64,000 nt of DNA from JANNSX01 sp963741525 (GTDB taxonomy: Bacteria > Pseudomonadota > Alphaproteobacteria > Rhizobiales > Hyphomicrobiaceae). Made by a program: the position numbers and the translations under genes. Positions within the stretch are counted from its first letter, which is position 1. Each line of letters starts with the position of its first letter. The DNA is taken from positions 558,001 to 622,000 of the forward strand of contig CAVUIW010000028.1 in NCBI GenBank assembly GCA_963741525.1, given 5' to 3'. Under the pieces are notes generated by a model. That model was not told the origin of the DNA, did not search any database, and saw nothing but the letters and a program-made list of their open reading frames with translations. Positions 1 through 7,894 of the stretch are shown piece by piece.

Positions 1-2
1 TC

Positions 3-461
3 CGCTACATCCTCTCCGGCATGAATGCAGAGCGCATCCTGATCGCCGCCGAGTGCGTTGGCGACGCCAAGTGGCTGATCGAGAAGGCTACGAGCTACGC
101 CAAGGAGCGCCAGGTGTTCGGCCGGCCGATCGGACAAAACCAGGGTATCCAATTCCCGATCGCGCGCGCCTACGCCAACATGCGGGCAGCCGAGCTGATG
201 GTGAAGGAGGCAGTGCGCCGCTACGAGGGGGGCGAAGACTGCGGCGCGGAGGCCAACATGGCGAAAATGCTGGCGGCCGACGCCTCCAACGAGGCGGCGA
301 ACGCCTGTATCCAGACGCATGGCGGCTTCGGCTTCGCCGAGGAATACGACGTCGAGCGCAAGTTCCGCGAGACGCGCCTCTATCAGGTGGCGCCGATCTC
401 GACGAACCTCATCCTCTCCTATCTCTCCGAGCACGTGCTCGGCATGCCGCGATCGTATTGA
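3..461 (+). CDS. Acyl-CoA dehydrogenase, C-terminal part (gene runs off the left edge)
   Basis: The reading frame is open from base 3, so the gene begins outside the window and only about 152 C-terminal residues are seen. They form the helical C-terminal domain of the acyl-CoA dehydrogenase fold: GMNAERILIAAE, then KERQVFGRPIGQNQGIQF, then QTHGGFGFAEEYDVER, the stretch that contributes to FAD and CoA contacts. These enzymes oxidise an acyl-CoA to the 2-enoyl-CoA and pass electrons to ETF. The gene is followed 8 bases later by a MaoC-type hydratase and a CitE-type lyase on the same strand, so the operon probably degrades a short branched dicarboxylic acid. Substrate cannot be read from this fragment. 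Confidence 0.9.
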   Translation, partial: RYILSGMNAERILIAAECVGDAKWLIEKATSYAKERQVFGRPIGQNQGIQFPIARAYANMRAAELMVKEAVRRYEGGEDCGAEANMAKMLAADASNEAANACIQTHGGFGFAEEYDVERKFRETRLYQVAPISTNLILSYLSEHVLGMPRSY

Positions 462-469
462 GCCAATCG

Positions 470-1308
470 ATGGATATGGCCGAACTTTCAGCCTGGGCCG
501 GCCGGACCGAGACCAAGCGGGATTTCGTGACAGACGGCCTCGTGGAGCGGTTCGTCGCGACAGTGGGGGGGAACTCGCGAGCCGTGAGCCACCCGCGACG
601 CTCGGCCTGCACTGGTGCCTCGCCCCGCCGGCCGTCCCCGAAGAGGAAACCGGCCCCGACGGTCATCCGGCACGCGGCGGTTTCCTGCCGCCGGTGCCGT
701 TGCCGAGGCGCATGTGGGCCGGCGGGCGTATCAACTTTCATGATCTGCTCCGGGCGGGCGACATGGTGGTCCGTGTTTCCCGGATCGCCGACGTGCAGAT
801 GAAGCAGGGCCGCACGGGACCGCTATGCTTCGTGGCGGTTGACCACGTCTACACCACGGCGCGCGGTCCCCTTGTCGAGGAGCGGCAGGACATCGTCTAT
901 CGCGAAGCGCCGTCGTCGCCGCAGTCACTCGTGGGTGAGCAGGCGAGCGCTGACCAGACCGGTGATGTCGTGGCCGAGATCGCGGCGACGACGTTGCTGC
1001 TGTTCCGCTACTCGGCCCTGACCTTCAACGGTCATCGCATTCACTACGATCGCGGATATGCAACGGAGGCCGAATTCTATCCGGGCCTCGTCGTGCACGG
1101 GCCGTTGCAAGCGACCTACGCCTATAGGCTCGCGGCGGCGCTCGATGCTCGCCGCTCGCTCAAGAGATTCTCCTATCGCGGCGTCTCACCTCTCATTCAG
1201 GGCGACATTTTTCGCGTGCGAGCCCGGCGCGAGGGTGCCGATGCCGCCCGTGTTTGCGTCATCGCGGCCGATGGCCGGGAAACGATGTCCGGCCAGGCGG
1301 AGTGGTGA
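470..1308 (+). CDS. MaoC/HTD2-family hydratase, itaconyl-CoA or mesaconyl-C4-CoA hydratase-like, frameshifted
   Basis: The product would be about 279 residues. The N-terminal part (MDMAELSAWAGRTETK) lies in the frame of the ATG at 470, while the rest, starting ELASREPPATLGLHWC and including RGGFLPPVPLPRRMWAGG, lies in another frame. The switch falls at a run of seven G (565-571); eight G would give one continuous protein. The two hot-dog domains and the LPPVPLPRRMWAGG block match the FAS1-like dehydratase / itaconyl-CoA hydratase group, which hydrates itaconyl-CoA to citramalyl-CoA or acts on mesaconyl-C4-CoA. The downstream CitE-like lyase is the expected next enzyme. Exact substrate is inferred from neighbours. 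The lesion is either a homopolymer error or a real or phase-variable frameshift. Confidence 0.75.
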
Positions 1309-1309
1309 G

Positions 1310-2113
1310 ATGAGGATGCTCGTACTGCGCACGCCGCTGTTCGTTCCGGGCGATCGGCCGGATCGCTTCGCCAAGGCGGCAGGGGCCGGCGCCGATGCCG
1401 TGATCCTCGACCTCGAGGACGCGGTGACGCCGGACAACAAGGAAAAGGCGCGCGCGGCGGTCAGGCAGCATGGTGTGGAATCCGTGCCCGTCATCGTCCG
1501 GATCAATCCGCTCGAAGGGCCCTTGGCGGCGGCCGACATCGCGGCACTCCAGGATGTCGCGATCGCCGGTGTCATGATCGCCAAGGCGGCCGATCCCGCG
1601 TCCGTTGATGCGCTCGCTCGGAAGCTGCCGGGAGTGGCTCTGATCGCGCTGGTCGAGTCCGCCGCCGGTCATGCCTCCGCCCGCGCATTGGCCGCCGTGC
1701 CGGCCGTCACCCAACTCGCCTTCGGCTCCATCGACTACGCGGTCGACGTTGGCTGCGAGGAGACCTTCGACGCGCTGCTCGCCGCCCGTTGCGAAGTGGT
1801 GTTGGCGTCGCGTTTGGCCGGCATCGCACGTCCACTGGACGGTGTGACGGTGGGCTACGAGGATCCAGACGTTCTGAAAAGGGAAGCGCGTCGCGCGCGA
1901 TCGCTCGGGTTCGGCGGTAAGCTCGTGATCCACCCCAAGCAGATCGCCCCGGCGCGGGCCGGGTTCCGTCCGGACGAGACGGAACTTGTCTGGGCGCGTG
2001 GCATCCTCGACGCCGCCGCGCGTGCGGGCGAAGGCGCTTTTTCCTATGAAGGCCGGATGGTGGATGCGCCCGTCATCGCCAAGGCGCGCCAACTGCTGGC
2101 TTTTGCCGACTGA
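1310..2113 (+). CDS. CitE/HpcH-family CoA-ester lyase, (S)-citramalyl-CoA lyase-like
   Basis: This 267-residue protein has the TIM-barrel fold of the HpcH/HpaI and CitE family. Visible landmarks are FVPGDRPDRF near residue 11, the LDLEDAV block at 33-39, an acidic metal ligand in LIALVESAAG (Glu116), and LAFGSIDYAVDVG at 137-148. HPKQI near the C-terminus is also typical. The start ATG at 1310 lies one base after the upstream TGA, so the two genes are translationally coupled. In pseudomonads the order itaconyl-CoA hydratase, acyl-CoA dehydrogenase and this lyase splits (S)-citramalyl-CoA to acetyl-CoA and pyruvate. I infer that role here; malyl-CoA or other beta-hydroxyacyl-CoA lyase activity is the alternative. 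Confidence 0.85.
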   Translation: MRMLVLRTPLFVPGDRPDRFAKAAGAGADAVILDLEDAVTPDNKEKARAAVRQHGVESVPVIVRINPLEGPLAAADIAALQDVAIAGVMIAKAADPASVDALARKLPGVALIALVESAAGHASARALAAVPAVTQLAFGSIDYAVDVGCEETFDALLAARCEVVLASRLAGIARPLDGVTVGYEDPDVLKREARRARSLGFGGKLVIHPKQIAPARAGFRPDETELVWARGILDAAARAGEGAFSYEGRMVDAPVIAKARQLLAFAD

Positions 2114-2127
2114 GCGGGAGATTTGAG

Positions 2128-2203
2128 TGGCGCCCCGTAGGGGATTTGAACCCCTGTACCCAACGTGAGAGGCTGGTGTCCTGGGCCACTAGACGAACGG
2201 GGC
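2128..2203 (-). tRNA. tRNA-Glu (anticodon CTC)
   Basis: The reverse strand reads a complete 76-nt cloverleaf. The acceptor stem is GCCCCGT/ACGGGGC with an encoded CCA end, the D-arm contains CGTCTAGTGGCCCAGGA, and the T-arm is CAGGGGTTCAAATCCCCT. The anticodon stem CCAGC/GTTGG holds the loop CTCTCAC, giving anticodon CTC, which reads GAG. D-loop and anticodon features match bacterial tRNA-Glu. Confidence 0.96.
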
Positions 2204-2288
2204 AGCGCCTGTAGGAGCGCCATATAGCTTGCTCCGCCGCCCACAATCAAGCGACAAGGCTCAAGGGGGTCTGCGGCGAACTGGGCTG

Positions 2289-2361
2289 GTGTGGCGTCGC
2301 GCCTTGGTTGACCAGTACTGCGGCGAGGTTCGTGTCAACTAAGGCGCGTTGAACGCCACAC
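2289..2361. repeat. Imperfect long inverted repeat between tRNA-Glu and the next gene
   Basis: The left arm (2289-2312, beginning GTGTGGCG and ending CCTTGGTTGAC) is complementary to the right arm (2333-2361, beginning GTCAACTAAGG and ending CGCCACAC). The right arm carries a short insertion and there is one G/A difference; the loop is about 20 bases. It may be a miniature palindromic element or a transcription-ending structure. It has no following T-run. Confidence 0.6.
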
Positions 2362-2378
2362 TAAGCCAACGATATCGC

Positions 2379-2451
2379 TAGTGGCCCTTATGTCGCGCCT
2401 AAATCGAAAACGCTCGCGGCCATGATGCGATTTAGGCGCGACGGGCCACTA
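2379..2451. repeat. Long near-perfect inverted repeat overlapping a stop codon
   Basis: TAGTGGCCC (2379-2387) plus GTCGCGCCTAAATCG (2392-2406) pairs with CGATTTAGGCGCGAC (2428-2442) plus GGGCCACTA (2443-2451). This gives 24 paired positions around a four-base bulge and a loop of about 21 bases. The right arm supplies the stop codon of the minus-strand gene ending at 2449. It could serve as that gene's terminator hairpin, or be an inserted palindromic element that trimmed its 3' end. Confidence 0.65.
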
Positions 2452-2823
2452 GGGTCCGAGAACAACCGTACCGAGGGTCCGGCCCGTCGTCAGATCGAAC
2501 AGGACGATGCTCGTACCACTCTGGGTCCGATAGCGGACGGCGAGGCGGTTGCCGTCGAGGACGGTCTCCTCGACATTGGCGCCGGCCGGGAGCGCAAGCC
2601 TGCTTTCGGCCGGCATGCCGAGCGGTACGGTCGCGCTGGCCGCTTCCTTCGTCGTATCCGGCAGCTTTCCCAGCCGGTTGACGATGGTAAAGACAACCAC
2701 GCCGACGCCGGCCATGATCAGAAGGCCGACGGCAACGACGACGGCGAGGAGCGCCTTCTGGGCGCGTGAATAGGGCTCGGCTCCTTCGGGAAGCGGGCCG
2801 TCGTTGTCCTCGTTTGCCGCCAT
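2449..2823 (-). CDS. Single-pass membrane protein, DUF6476-like
   Basis: A 124-residue protein with a short hydrophilic N-terminus (MAANEDNDG), one transmembrane helix at about residues 20-48 (rich in A, V, L, I and G), and a small C-terminal domain ending FDLTTGRTLGTVVLGP. The layout matches a family of uncharacterised alphaproteobacterial proteins usually found beside rluD. It is divergent from rluD with 27 bases between the start codons, so the two share a promoter region. Function is unknown. Its stop codon lies within the right arm of a long inverted repeat. Confidence 0.75.
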   Translation of the reverse strand: MAANEDNDGPLPEGAEPYSRAQKALLAVVVAVGLLIMAGVGVVVFTIVNRLGKLPDTTKEAASATVPLGMPAESRLALPAGANVEETVLDGNRLAVRYRTQSGTSIVLFDLTTGRTLGTVVLGP

Positions 2824-2850
2824 GCCGCCGGGTCCAGATAGGAAATTCTC

Positions 2851-3855
2851 GTGAGCGATGTCGTGACAGTCGAGGCAGACGAAGCGGAAAAGGGCCAGAG
2901 GCTCGACCGGTTTCTCGCCGCGCGGCTCGCCCAGTTGTCGCGCTCGCGCCTCAAGTCTTTGATCGAGCAAGGACACGTCAGCACGGCGGGGCGGACCATA
3001 GAAGAGCCGGGATACCGGGTCAAACCGGGGGCGAGTTTCACCATCCGTCTGCCCGAGCCCGAAGCGGCGTTGCCTGAGCCCGAGGATATCCATCTCGATG
3101 TCGTCTTCGAGGACGACAACGTCATCGTGATCGACAAGCCCGCAGGCATCGTGGTGCACCCCTCGGCCGGACACCGCACGGGGACGCTGGTCAACGCGCT
3201 GATTGCCCATTGTGGCTCGAGCCTGTCGGGTATCGGCGGCGTGAAACGTCCCGGCATCGTTCACCGTCTGGACAAGGACACGAGCGGGCTGCTGGTGGTC
3301 GCCAAGTCGGATCGCGCGCATCAGGGACTCGCGGACCAGTTCGCCGCCCATGGCCGCGATGGCCGCCTTGAGCGCGCCTATCTCGCCCTCGTCTGGAGCG
3401 CGCCCGACAAGCGCAAAGGGCGCATCGAGGCCGCACTGGCCCGGCATCCGGCGGATCGCACGCGGATCGCGGTCGCACGCAAAGGCGGGCGGGCGGCAGT
3501 GACGCACTTCGAGGTGCTCGAGACATTCTTTGGCAGCGACGGAACACCGGTCGCGAGCCTCGTTCGCTGCCTGCTCGAAACCGGGCGGACGCATCAGATC
3601 AGGGTCCATATGGCCCATCTCGGCCATCCCATTCTGGGCGACCCTCTCTACGGCAAAGCCTTCCGGACCAAAACAGCGAAGCTCTCCGCTACTGCGGGGC
3701 CCGCGCTCGAGGCGCTCGGGCGACAGGCGCTGCATGCGGCAGAGCTTGGATTCGAGCATCCCCTCAGCGGCAAGCGATTGCGGTTCTCCAGACAGCCGCC
3801 GGCCGATTTTCGCCGCCTGCTCAAGGCGTTGCAAAGCCCCGGCAAGAGGAAGTAA
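2851..3855 (+). CDS. rluD: Ribosomal large-subunit pseudouridine synthase D (RluA family)
   Basis: This 334-residue protein has an N-terminal S4 RNA-binding domain (about residues 16-75: QRLDRFLAARL, SRSRLKSLIEQGHV) followed by the RluA catalytic domain. The signature HRLDKDTSGLLV is at 138-149, with Asp141 as the expected catalytic aspartate. ETGRTHQIRVH is the second conserved block. The enzyme makes pseudouridines in helix 69 of 23S rRNA. The start is the GTG at 2851, with AGGA 8-11 bases upstream; no ATG fits the conserved N-terminus. It precedes rpoH, as in other alphaproteobacteria. Confidence 0.93.
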   Translation: MSDVVTVEADEAEKGQRLDRFLAARLAQLSRSRLKSLIEQGHVSTAGRTIEEPGYRVKPGASFTIRLPEPEAALPEPEDIHLDVVFEDDNVIVIDKPAGIVVHPSAGHRTGTLVNALIAHCGSSLSGIGGVKRPGIVHRLDKDTSGLLVVAKSDRAHQGLADQFAAHGRDGRLERAYLALVWSAPDKRKGRIEAALARHPADRTRIAVARKGGRAAVTHFEVLETFFGSDGTPVASLVRCLLETGRTHQIRVHMAHLGHPILGDPLYGKAFRTKTAKLSATAGPALEALGRQALHAAELGFEHPLSGKRLRFSRQPPADFRRLLKALQSPGKRK

Positions 3856-3875
3856 ACTCCGTACACATGTGGTGT

Positions 3876-3902
3876 TTGCCCTTTTTTGGCCAAGCCTATA
3901 CA
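3876..3902 (+). promoter_or_regulatory. Candidate promoter upstream of rpoH
   Basis: TTGCCC (3876-3881) and TATACA (3897-3902) are separated by 15 bases and lie about 80 bases before the rpoH start, in the only AT-richer stretch of the rluD-rpoH gap. The spacer is shorter than ideal, so this is a weak suggestion based on sequence similarity only. Confidence 0.25.
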
Positions 3903-3983
3903 CTACTTATCGATCCATGATCCCTTATTCTGTGGACCTGAAGAACCGGGGCGGCTGCGGCCGCCAGCCGGAGTGAGCAATCG

Positions 3984-4866
3984 ATGGCTTCTCGCAATCT
4001 ACCCATCATCCAGTCCGGCGGCGTCGGTCTTGCCCGCTATCTCGACGACATCCGGCGGTTTCCGATGCTGGAGCCGGACGAGGAGTACATGCTCGCCAAG
4101 CGCTGGCAGGAGCATGCGAACTCGGAAGCCGCCCACAAGCTCGTCACCTCGCATTTGAGGCTCGTGGCGCGCATCGCCATGGGCTATCGCGGCTATGGCT
4201 TGCCCATCGGCGAGATCATCTCCGAAGGCAATGTCGGCCTGATGCAGGCGGTGAAACGCTTCGAGCCAGAAAAGGGATTTAGAACTCGCAACGTATGCCA
4301 TGTGGTGGATCCGCGCCTCGATCCAGGAGTACATCCTGCGCTCGTGGAGCCTCGTGAAAATGGGCACCACGGCTTCGCAGAAGAAGCTGTTCTTCAATCT
4401 GCGCAAGGCCAAGGGCCAGATCCAGGCCTTCGAGGACGGCGATCTCCGGCCCGACCAAGTAAAGGCTATCGCCACCAAGCTCGGCGTGCCCGAAGAGGAC
4501 GTCATCTCCATGAACCGGCGGCTCGCCGGTGATCTGTCGACCAATGCGCCGGTCCGGGGCGATGTCGAGAGTGCCGAGTGGCAGGACTGGCTGGTCGACG
4601 AGAGCGACAACCAGGAAACCGTCCTGGTGCAGTCCGAGGAGCTGGAGCGCCGCAGGGGTTTCCTAAAGCAGGCGATCGACACCTTGAACGAGCGCGAGAT
4701 GGAGATTTTCACCGCCCGCCGGCTGGCGGAGGATCCGGCGACGCTTGAAGATCTGTCGGCCAAGTACAATGTCAGCCGCGAGCGCATCCGCCAGATCGAG
4801 GTCCGCGCTTTCGAGAAGGTGCAGCGCGCGGTCCAGAAGGCCTCCCGGCAAGCCGAAACCGTGTAA
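3984..4866 (+). CDS. rpoH: RNA polymerase heat-shock sigma factor sigma-32, frameshifted
   Basis: The product would be about 293 residues, the usual alphaproteobacterial RpoH length. The first frame carries region 1.2/2 (MLEPDEEYMLAKRWQE, SHLRLVARIAMGYRGYGLP, GNVGLMQAVKRFEPEKGF). The second carries MWWIRASIQEYILRSWSLVK, the RpoH box QKKLFFNLRKAK and the region 4 helix-turn-helix VSRERIRQIEVRAFEKV. The universally conserved FRLATYAMWWIR junction is broken by one extra A at 4283/4284 (AGAAC where AGAC is expected). GGAG at 3970-3973 precedes the ATG. RpoH directs heat-shock transcription, so a sequence error is more likely than a real null allele. The stop is followed 6 bases later by two palindromic repeats. 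Confidence 0.9.
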
Positions 4867-4872
4867 CGGCAA

Positions 4873-4919
4873 GAGCACGTTCAGGCGAAGTGGAGGCCGG
4901 TTCGCCGTAGAACGTGCTC
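4873..4919. repeat. REP-like palindromic repeat, copy 1
   Basis: A 47-bp unit with perfect outer arms GAGCACGTTC and GAACGTGCTC and a core GGCGAAGTGGAGGCCGGTTC followed by GCC. The core itself folds (GGCGAA/TTCGCC). It is one of nine related units in this window and lies directly after rpoH, where it could also act as a transcript-end hairpin. Confidence 0.85.
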
Positions 4920-4932
4920 GAAGCAAGGACTC

Positions 4933-4978
4933 AGCACGTTCAGGCGAAGTGGAGGCCGGTTCGCCGTAGAACGTGCTC
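4933..4978. repeat. REP-like palindromic repeat, copy 2
   Basis: Arms AGCACGTTC and GAACGTGCT flank the same core as copy 1. The two units are arranged in tandem 60 bases apart with a short spacer resembling those between copies at 26.1 kb. Confidence 0.85.
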
Positions 4979-5342
4979 AAAACCAAGAGCCGCCGTTAAC
5001 GAACTGTTAACCAAATCAGCCAAGCCTGCCGGACTGCTGGGGTGTCGATCGAGCCCCGGCACCGTGCCGTTCGGCATTGGGCCCGCCGGCACAGCCGCCG
5101 CAGGCTGTTTACAGCCTGCTACCGGCAACGGAGGCAGGACGGAAAAGGGATGGGACCGTCGGCCAGGAACTCCGTCAGAGCACACGCCTGTCGCGTGCTC
5201 CCGCCCACGACCCTTGTGCAGCTTATTTCATCCCAGATCGACCGCTGGCCCGGCCGGGTTTCCTGGCGCGCCGGCCGCAGTGTGACCCGATCGCTGAAGG
5301 ATGCGCGAAGCCCAGGTTCAGTCGCACAGGGCCAACCGAAGG
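4979..5342. other. Non-coding stretch after rpoH
   Basis: No reading frame here has a convincing start or family resemblance; the open frames are short and their composition looks like shadow translation. Two small hairpins are visible: CAGGCTGTTTACAGCCTG at about 5100-5117 (CAGGCTGT/ACAGCCTG), and GAGCACACG with CGTGCTC at about 5177-5200. The first resembles a terminator stem without a T-run. Confidence 0.4.
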
Positions 5343-5501
5343 ATGGACCAGCACATGCTTACGCTGAAGCGTCTAAGGGACTTCGAATCTAGGCTCCGTT
5401 ATGGTTCACAGGAGATCATCGAGGACACGCTTCGAACGTTGTTTTGGCCCACCGTGATGCTGATGCATGCCATAAGACCCAAACGTCCGCCAAGTATCTG
5501 A
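5343..5501 (+). CDS. Hypothetical 52-residue protein
   Basis: An ATG-started frame encoding a small, basic, amphipathic-looking peptide (MDQHMLTLKRL, ESRLRYGSQEIIEDTLRTLF, ending RPKRPPSI). GAAGG sits directly before the ATG, too close to be an ideal ribosome-binding site. I recognise no family. The low GC of this stretch relative to its surroundings and the protein-like composition are the only support; it may be chance. Confidence 0.3.
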   Translation: MDQHMLTLKRLRDFESRLRYGSQEIIEDTLRTLFWPTVMLMHAIRPKRPPSI

Positions 5502-5530
5502 GGCGTGACGCAGCGCCGGTGTCCGAGCTG

Positions 5531-5579
5531 GCGCACGTTCAGGCGAAGTGGCTACTGGTTCGCCGTGAAGAACGGGCGC
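5531..5579. repeat. REP-like palindromic repeat, copy 3 (diverged)
   Basis: Outer arms GCGCACGTTC and GAACGGGCGC pair with one mismatch, around the core GGCGAAGTGGCTACTGGTTC followed by GCCGTGAA. The arm sequence differs from copies 1-2 but pairing is retained. Confidence 0.75.
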
Positions 5580-5664
5580 TAGGCAAAAGCTCCATCACCG
5601 GCCACGAGAAGCGAGGGTTGGCTCCATGCCAGCCCTCTTTCTCATTCGACGGCGGGTGTGATCC

Positions 5665-6444
5665 TCACCCCTTCTTCAGCTCCGCCTTCAGCGACTTCGC
5701 CATATCGCCGGTGATCTGATCGAGCATGAACTGGCCGCTCTGGGCCGTCGCGATCTTGGCCGAGCAGAGCGCGCCCGTGGACGGCACCCATTTCGGATTG
5801 GCCGGATAGACGTCGTAGGGCGGAAACGTCGCCGGCGGATGCAGCGGCACCGCCTTCATGTTCACCAGCTCGGGCTTCAGATGCAGCATGATGGAGGTTT
5901 CCATGACGCCGGCATGCTCGGTCGCCCAGCCGGGGAATTGGTCACCCCAGACCTTCTTTACCGTCGCTTCGGAAATGAAATCCCAGTAGTCGCTGCGGAC
6001 CACCTTCACATCGCGGATACCGTCGTAGCGCAGATCGCGAAGCGCCAGATCGATACCCTCGATGACGAACATCGTGTTCTCGAAATGCCCGACGAGCACG
6101 ACGAAGCGGCGGGCGCCGTGACGGGCGAACTCCTTGATGAGATCGCGCACCAGCGAGATCAGCGTCATGCCGTCGAGGCTCGTCGTGCCCGGCCAGAAAT
6201 TGCCGCCGCCCGACTTCGGCTGCGCCTTGTAGCCATAGGCGATGGCGGGCGCGACGAGGCCCTTGAGCGGTTGGGCAATGATCTCGGCGATGGCGTTCGG
6301 GATCACCACGTCGCAGTTCATCGGCAGATGCGGCCCATGCTGCTCAAGGGCGCCGACCGGGAGAAAGATCGGTGCGTCGCCGTTCTTGACGATGTCGTTG
6401 TAGGTGGTCCACGGAATCTCGGCGATCCGGACGCTTTTGCTCAT
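5665..6444 (-). CDS. Creatininase (creatinine amidohydrolase)
   Basis: This 259-residue protein has the same length as Pseudomonas creatininase and a very similar sequence. Metal ligands are in the expected positions: Glu34 and His36 in LPVGALEQHG, Asp45 in MNCDVV, and His120 and Glu122 in VGHFENTMF. YGYKAQPKSGGGN, PGTTSLDG and Trp154 are also family landmarks. The enzyme is a Zn/Mn hexamer that interconverts creatinine and creatine. No creatinase is in the window, but the sarcosine oxidase operon at 16-21 kb would oxidise the sarcosine that creatinase releases. More distant members act on other cyclic amides; the close match favours creatinine. Confidence 0.88.
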   Translation of the reverse strand: MSKSVRIAEIPWTTYNDIVKNGDAPIFLPVGALEQHGPHLPMNCDVVIPNAIAEIIAQPLKGLVAPAIAYGYKAQPKSGGGNFWPGTTSLDGMTLISLVRDLIKEFARHGARRFVVLVGHFENTMFVIEGIDLALRDLRYDGIRDVKVVRSDYWDFISEATVKKVWGDQFPGWATEHAGVMETSIMLHLKPELVNMKAVPLHPPATFPPYDVYPANPKWVPSTGALCSAKIATAQSGQFMLDQITGDMAKSLKAELKKG

Positions 6445-6561
6445 CGCTGGTCTCCATGCGGGCCGGCCCGAACGGGTGGCCAGGGCGGGATGTCACCGGC
6501 GAGGGGCGAGCCCGGCCGGCTGAGCCGACGTTATCAGAAGTTTCAAGGGTTTGAAGGGCCA

Positions 6562-6610
6562 GAGCACGTTCCGGCGAAGTGGGCACCGGTTCGCCGTGAA
6601 GAACGTGCTC
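6562..6610. repeat. REP-like palindromic repeat, copy 4
   Basis: A 49-bp unit with perfect arms GAGCACGTTC / GAACGTGCTC and core CGGCGAAGTGGGCACCGGTT followed by CGCCGTGAA. It lies in the gap between the starts of creatininase and the end of the next minus-strand gene. Confidence 0.85.
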
Positions 6611-6622
6611 AAAGCCGATAGC

Positions 6623-7894
6623 TCAGGCCTGATCGTCGCCGAGGCCTTCGAACTCGTCACTCAGTCCTTTGGAAGCCGCAAGGACGGCGAGCGCGGCGGC
6701 CGGCACCGAGAACTCGCTCGTCGGCTTGTAGTAGATGGCGGCAAGCGCCACGAGGCAGAGCGCGCCGAGCAGAAGGACGTTGGTGATACCGGCGCCCGAG
6801 CCCGCGACCCGGATGAAGTAATCGATGATGATGTCGTACTTCAGCACCGCGATGATGCTCGCCAACACACCGCCGATGCGGCCGATGGCTTCGACCTCCT
6901 TGTCGCGCCGGCGATAGAAGAAGAACAGCACGAGCAGCGCCCAGGCGCCGAACAGGAAAGAGAGCACTGAGGCCGTCGAGCGGTAGTTGCTCCCCGCGCC
7001 CGAACCGTAGAGCAGGGAGGCCGACTGCAGGAAGGCATGGCTCATAATGGGGTAGAACAGCACGGCGACGGTGCCGATCAGCACGCCGCGCTCGATCAGA
7101 TACATGTACTGCGAATACTCGGCCTCCAGCTGGCGCCGCCGGAACGCCAGCATGATGCTGATGACGAGCAGCGTCAGCAGGAAGAAGACTTTGAGCGGCA
7201 GTGTGTAGGCATGAACCTGGGCGGTGATCGACCGTCCATCCGGTCCACCGGCAAGACGGCGGACCGCATCAACGAGGGAGTGCTGGGCCCGGCAGCAGGC
7301 ATCGTCCGTCGAGAGCGGACTCTGCGCGTCGCTGCGATAGGGCGTCGAGGCGAAGCAGAACCGGCGAACCGCACTATCGGCCGCGGTCGAAATGAGCGGG
7401 TCGCGGTCACAGTTCGGGGCGAGCTCGGAGAGGCCGACCCTGCTTTGGCTCACTTGGCGGACATTGTTCAAGGCATCGAGCGCCGCAAGGCGCGGACATG
7501 TGCTCGTCTGGAGGCAAGACGCGAGACTGATCCGGTCGCGCTCCAGCACCTGAGGCCTCACCTCCCAGATCGAGCGCTCGCTCGAGCCCAGGAATGCCTG
7601 GGAAATCAGCCAGGCGAGGCCCGCGACCACGATCAGCCCGAAAATGAACCTCGGTTTCCCGTACTTCACGTGCCGCCAGTACATGTCGAGAAAGACGCAT
7701 GACGGCATGTAGAACGAGATAAGGGCGACCAGGCCGAACAGGGGAAAGAACAGGAAGAGGTGGCTGTAGAAGGTCGCCAGCGTCAGCCAGTCGAGATCGC
7801 GGAACTCGCTGATCAGCACGCCTGTCGTCGCCACGAACGAGAGGCCGATCAGGCTGTAGAGCACTGCGATGAAGACGCGGACGCCGACGAGCAT
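6623..7894 (-). CDS. Polytopic membrane protein of unknown function
   Basis: A 423-residue protein that I do not recognise. Hydrophobic segments are visible at about residues 5-27, 38-62 and 82-100. A hydrophilic region of about 130 residues follows (roughly 101-232), then five or so further segments (about 233-255, 272-292, 312-336, 345-365 and 370-395). The central region carries six cysteines (SCL, TCP, NCD, FCF and a CC pair), an even number that suggests disulfides if it is periplasmic. The gene ends 12 bases before REP copy 4 and has no obvious operon partner. No transporter or enzyme motif was seen. Confidence 0.7.
   Translation of the reverse strand: MLVGVRVFIAVLYSLIGLSFVATTGVLISEFRDLDWLTLATFYSHLFLFFPLFGLVALISFYMPSCVFLDMYWRHVKYGKPRFIFGLIVVAGLAWLISQAFLGSSERSIWEVRPQVLERDRISLASCLQTSTCPRLAALDALNNVRQVSQSRVGLSELAPNCDRDPLISTAADSAVRRFCFASTPYRSDAQSPLSTDDACCRAQHSLVDAVRRLAGGPDGRSITAQVHAYTLPLKVFFLLTLLVISIMLAFRRRQLEAEYSQYMYLIERGVLIGTVAVLFYPIMSHAFLQSASLLYGSGAGSNYRSTASVLSFLFGAWALLVLFFFYRRRDKEVEAIGRIGGVLASIIAVLKYDIIIDYFIRVAGSGAGITNVLLLGALCLVALAAIYYKPTSEFSVPAAALAVLAASKGLSDEFEGLGDDQA

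Noticed and set aside
2044..2250. Minus-strand frame across tRNA-Glu
   Set aside because: It translates through the tRNA gene and the end of the lyase gene; no independent support.
5042..5392. Overlapping frames after rpoH
   Set aside because: Three overlapping frames of 90-120 codons compete in the same stretch, none with a start signal or family resemblance.
4979..5530. Possible prophage or insertion-sequence remnant
   Set aside because: No terminal repeats with target duplication and no transposase or phage protein similarity were seen.
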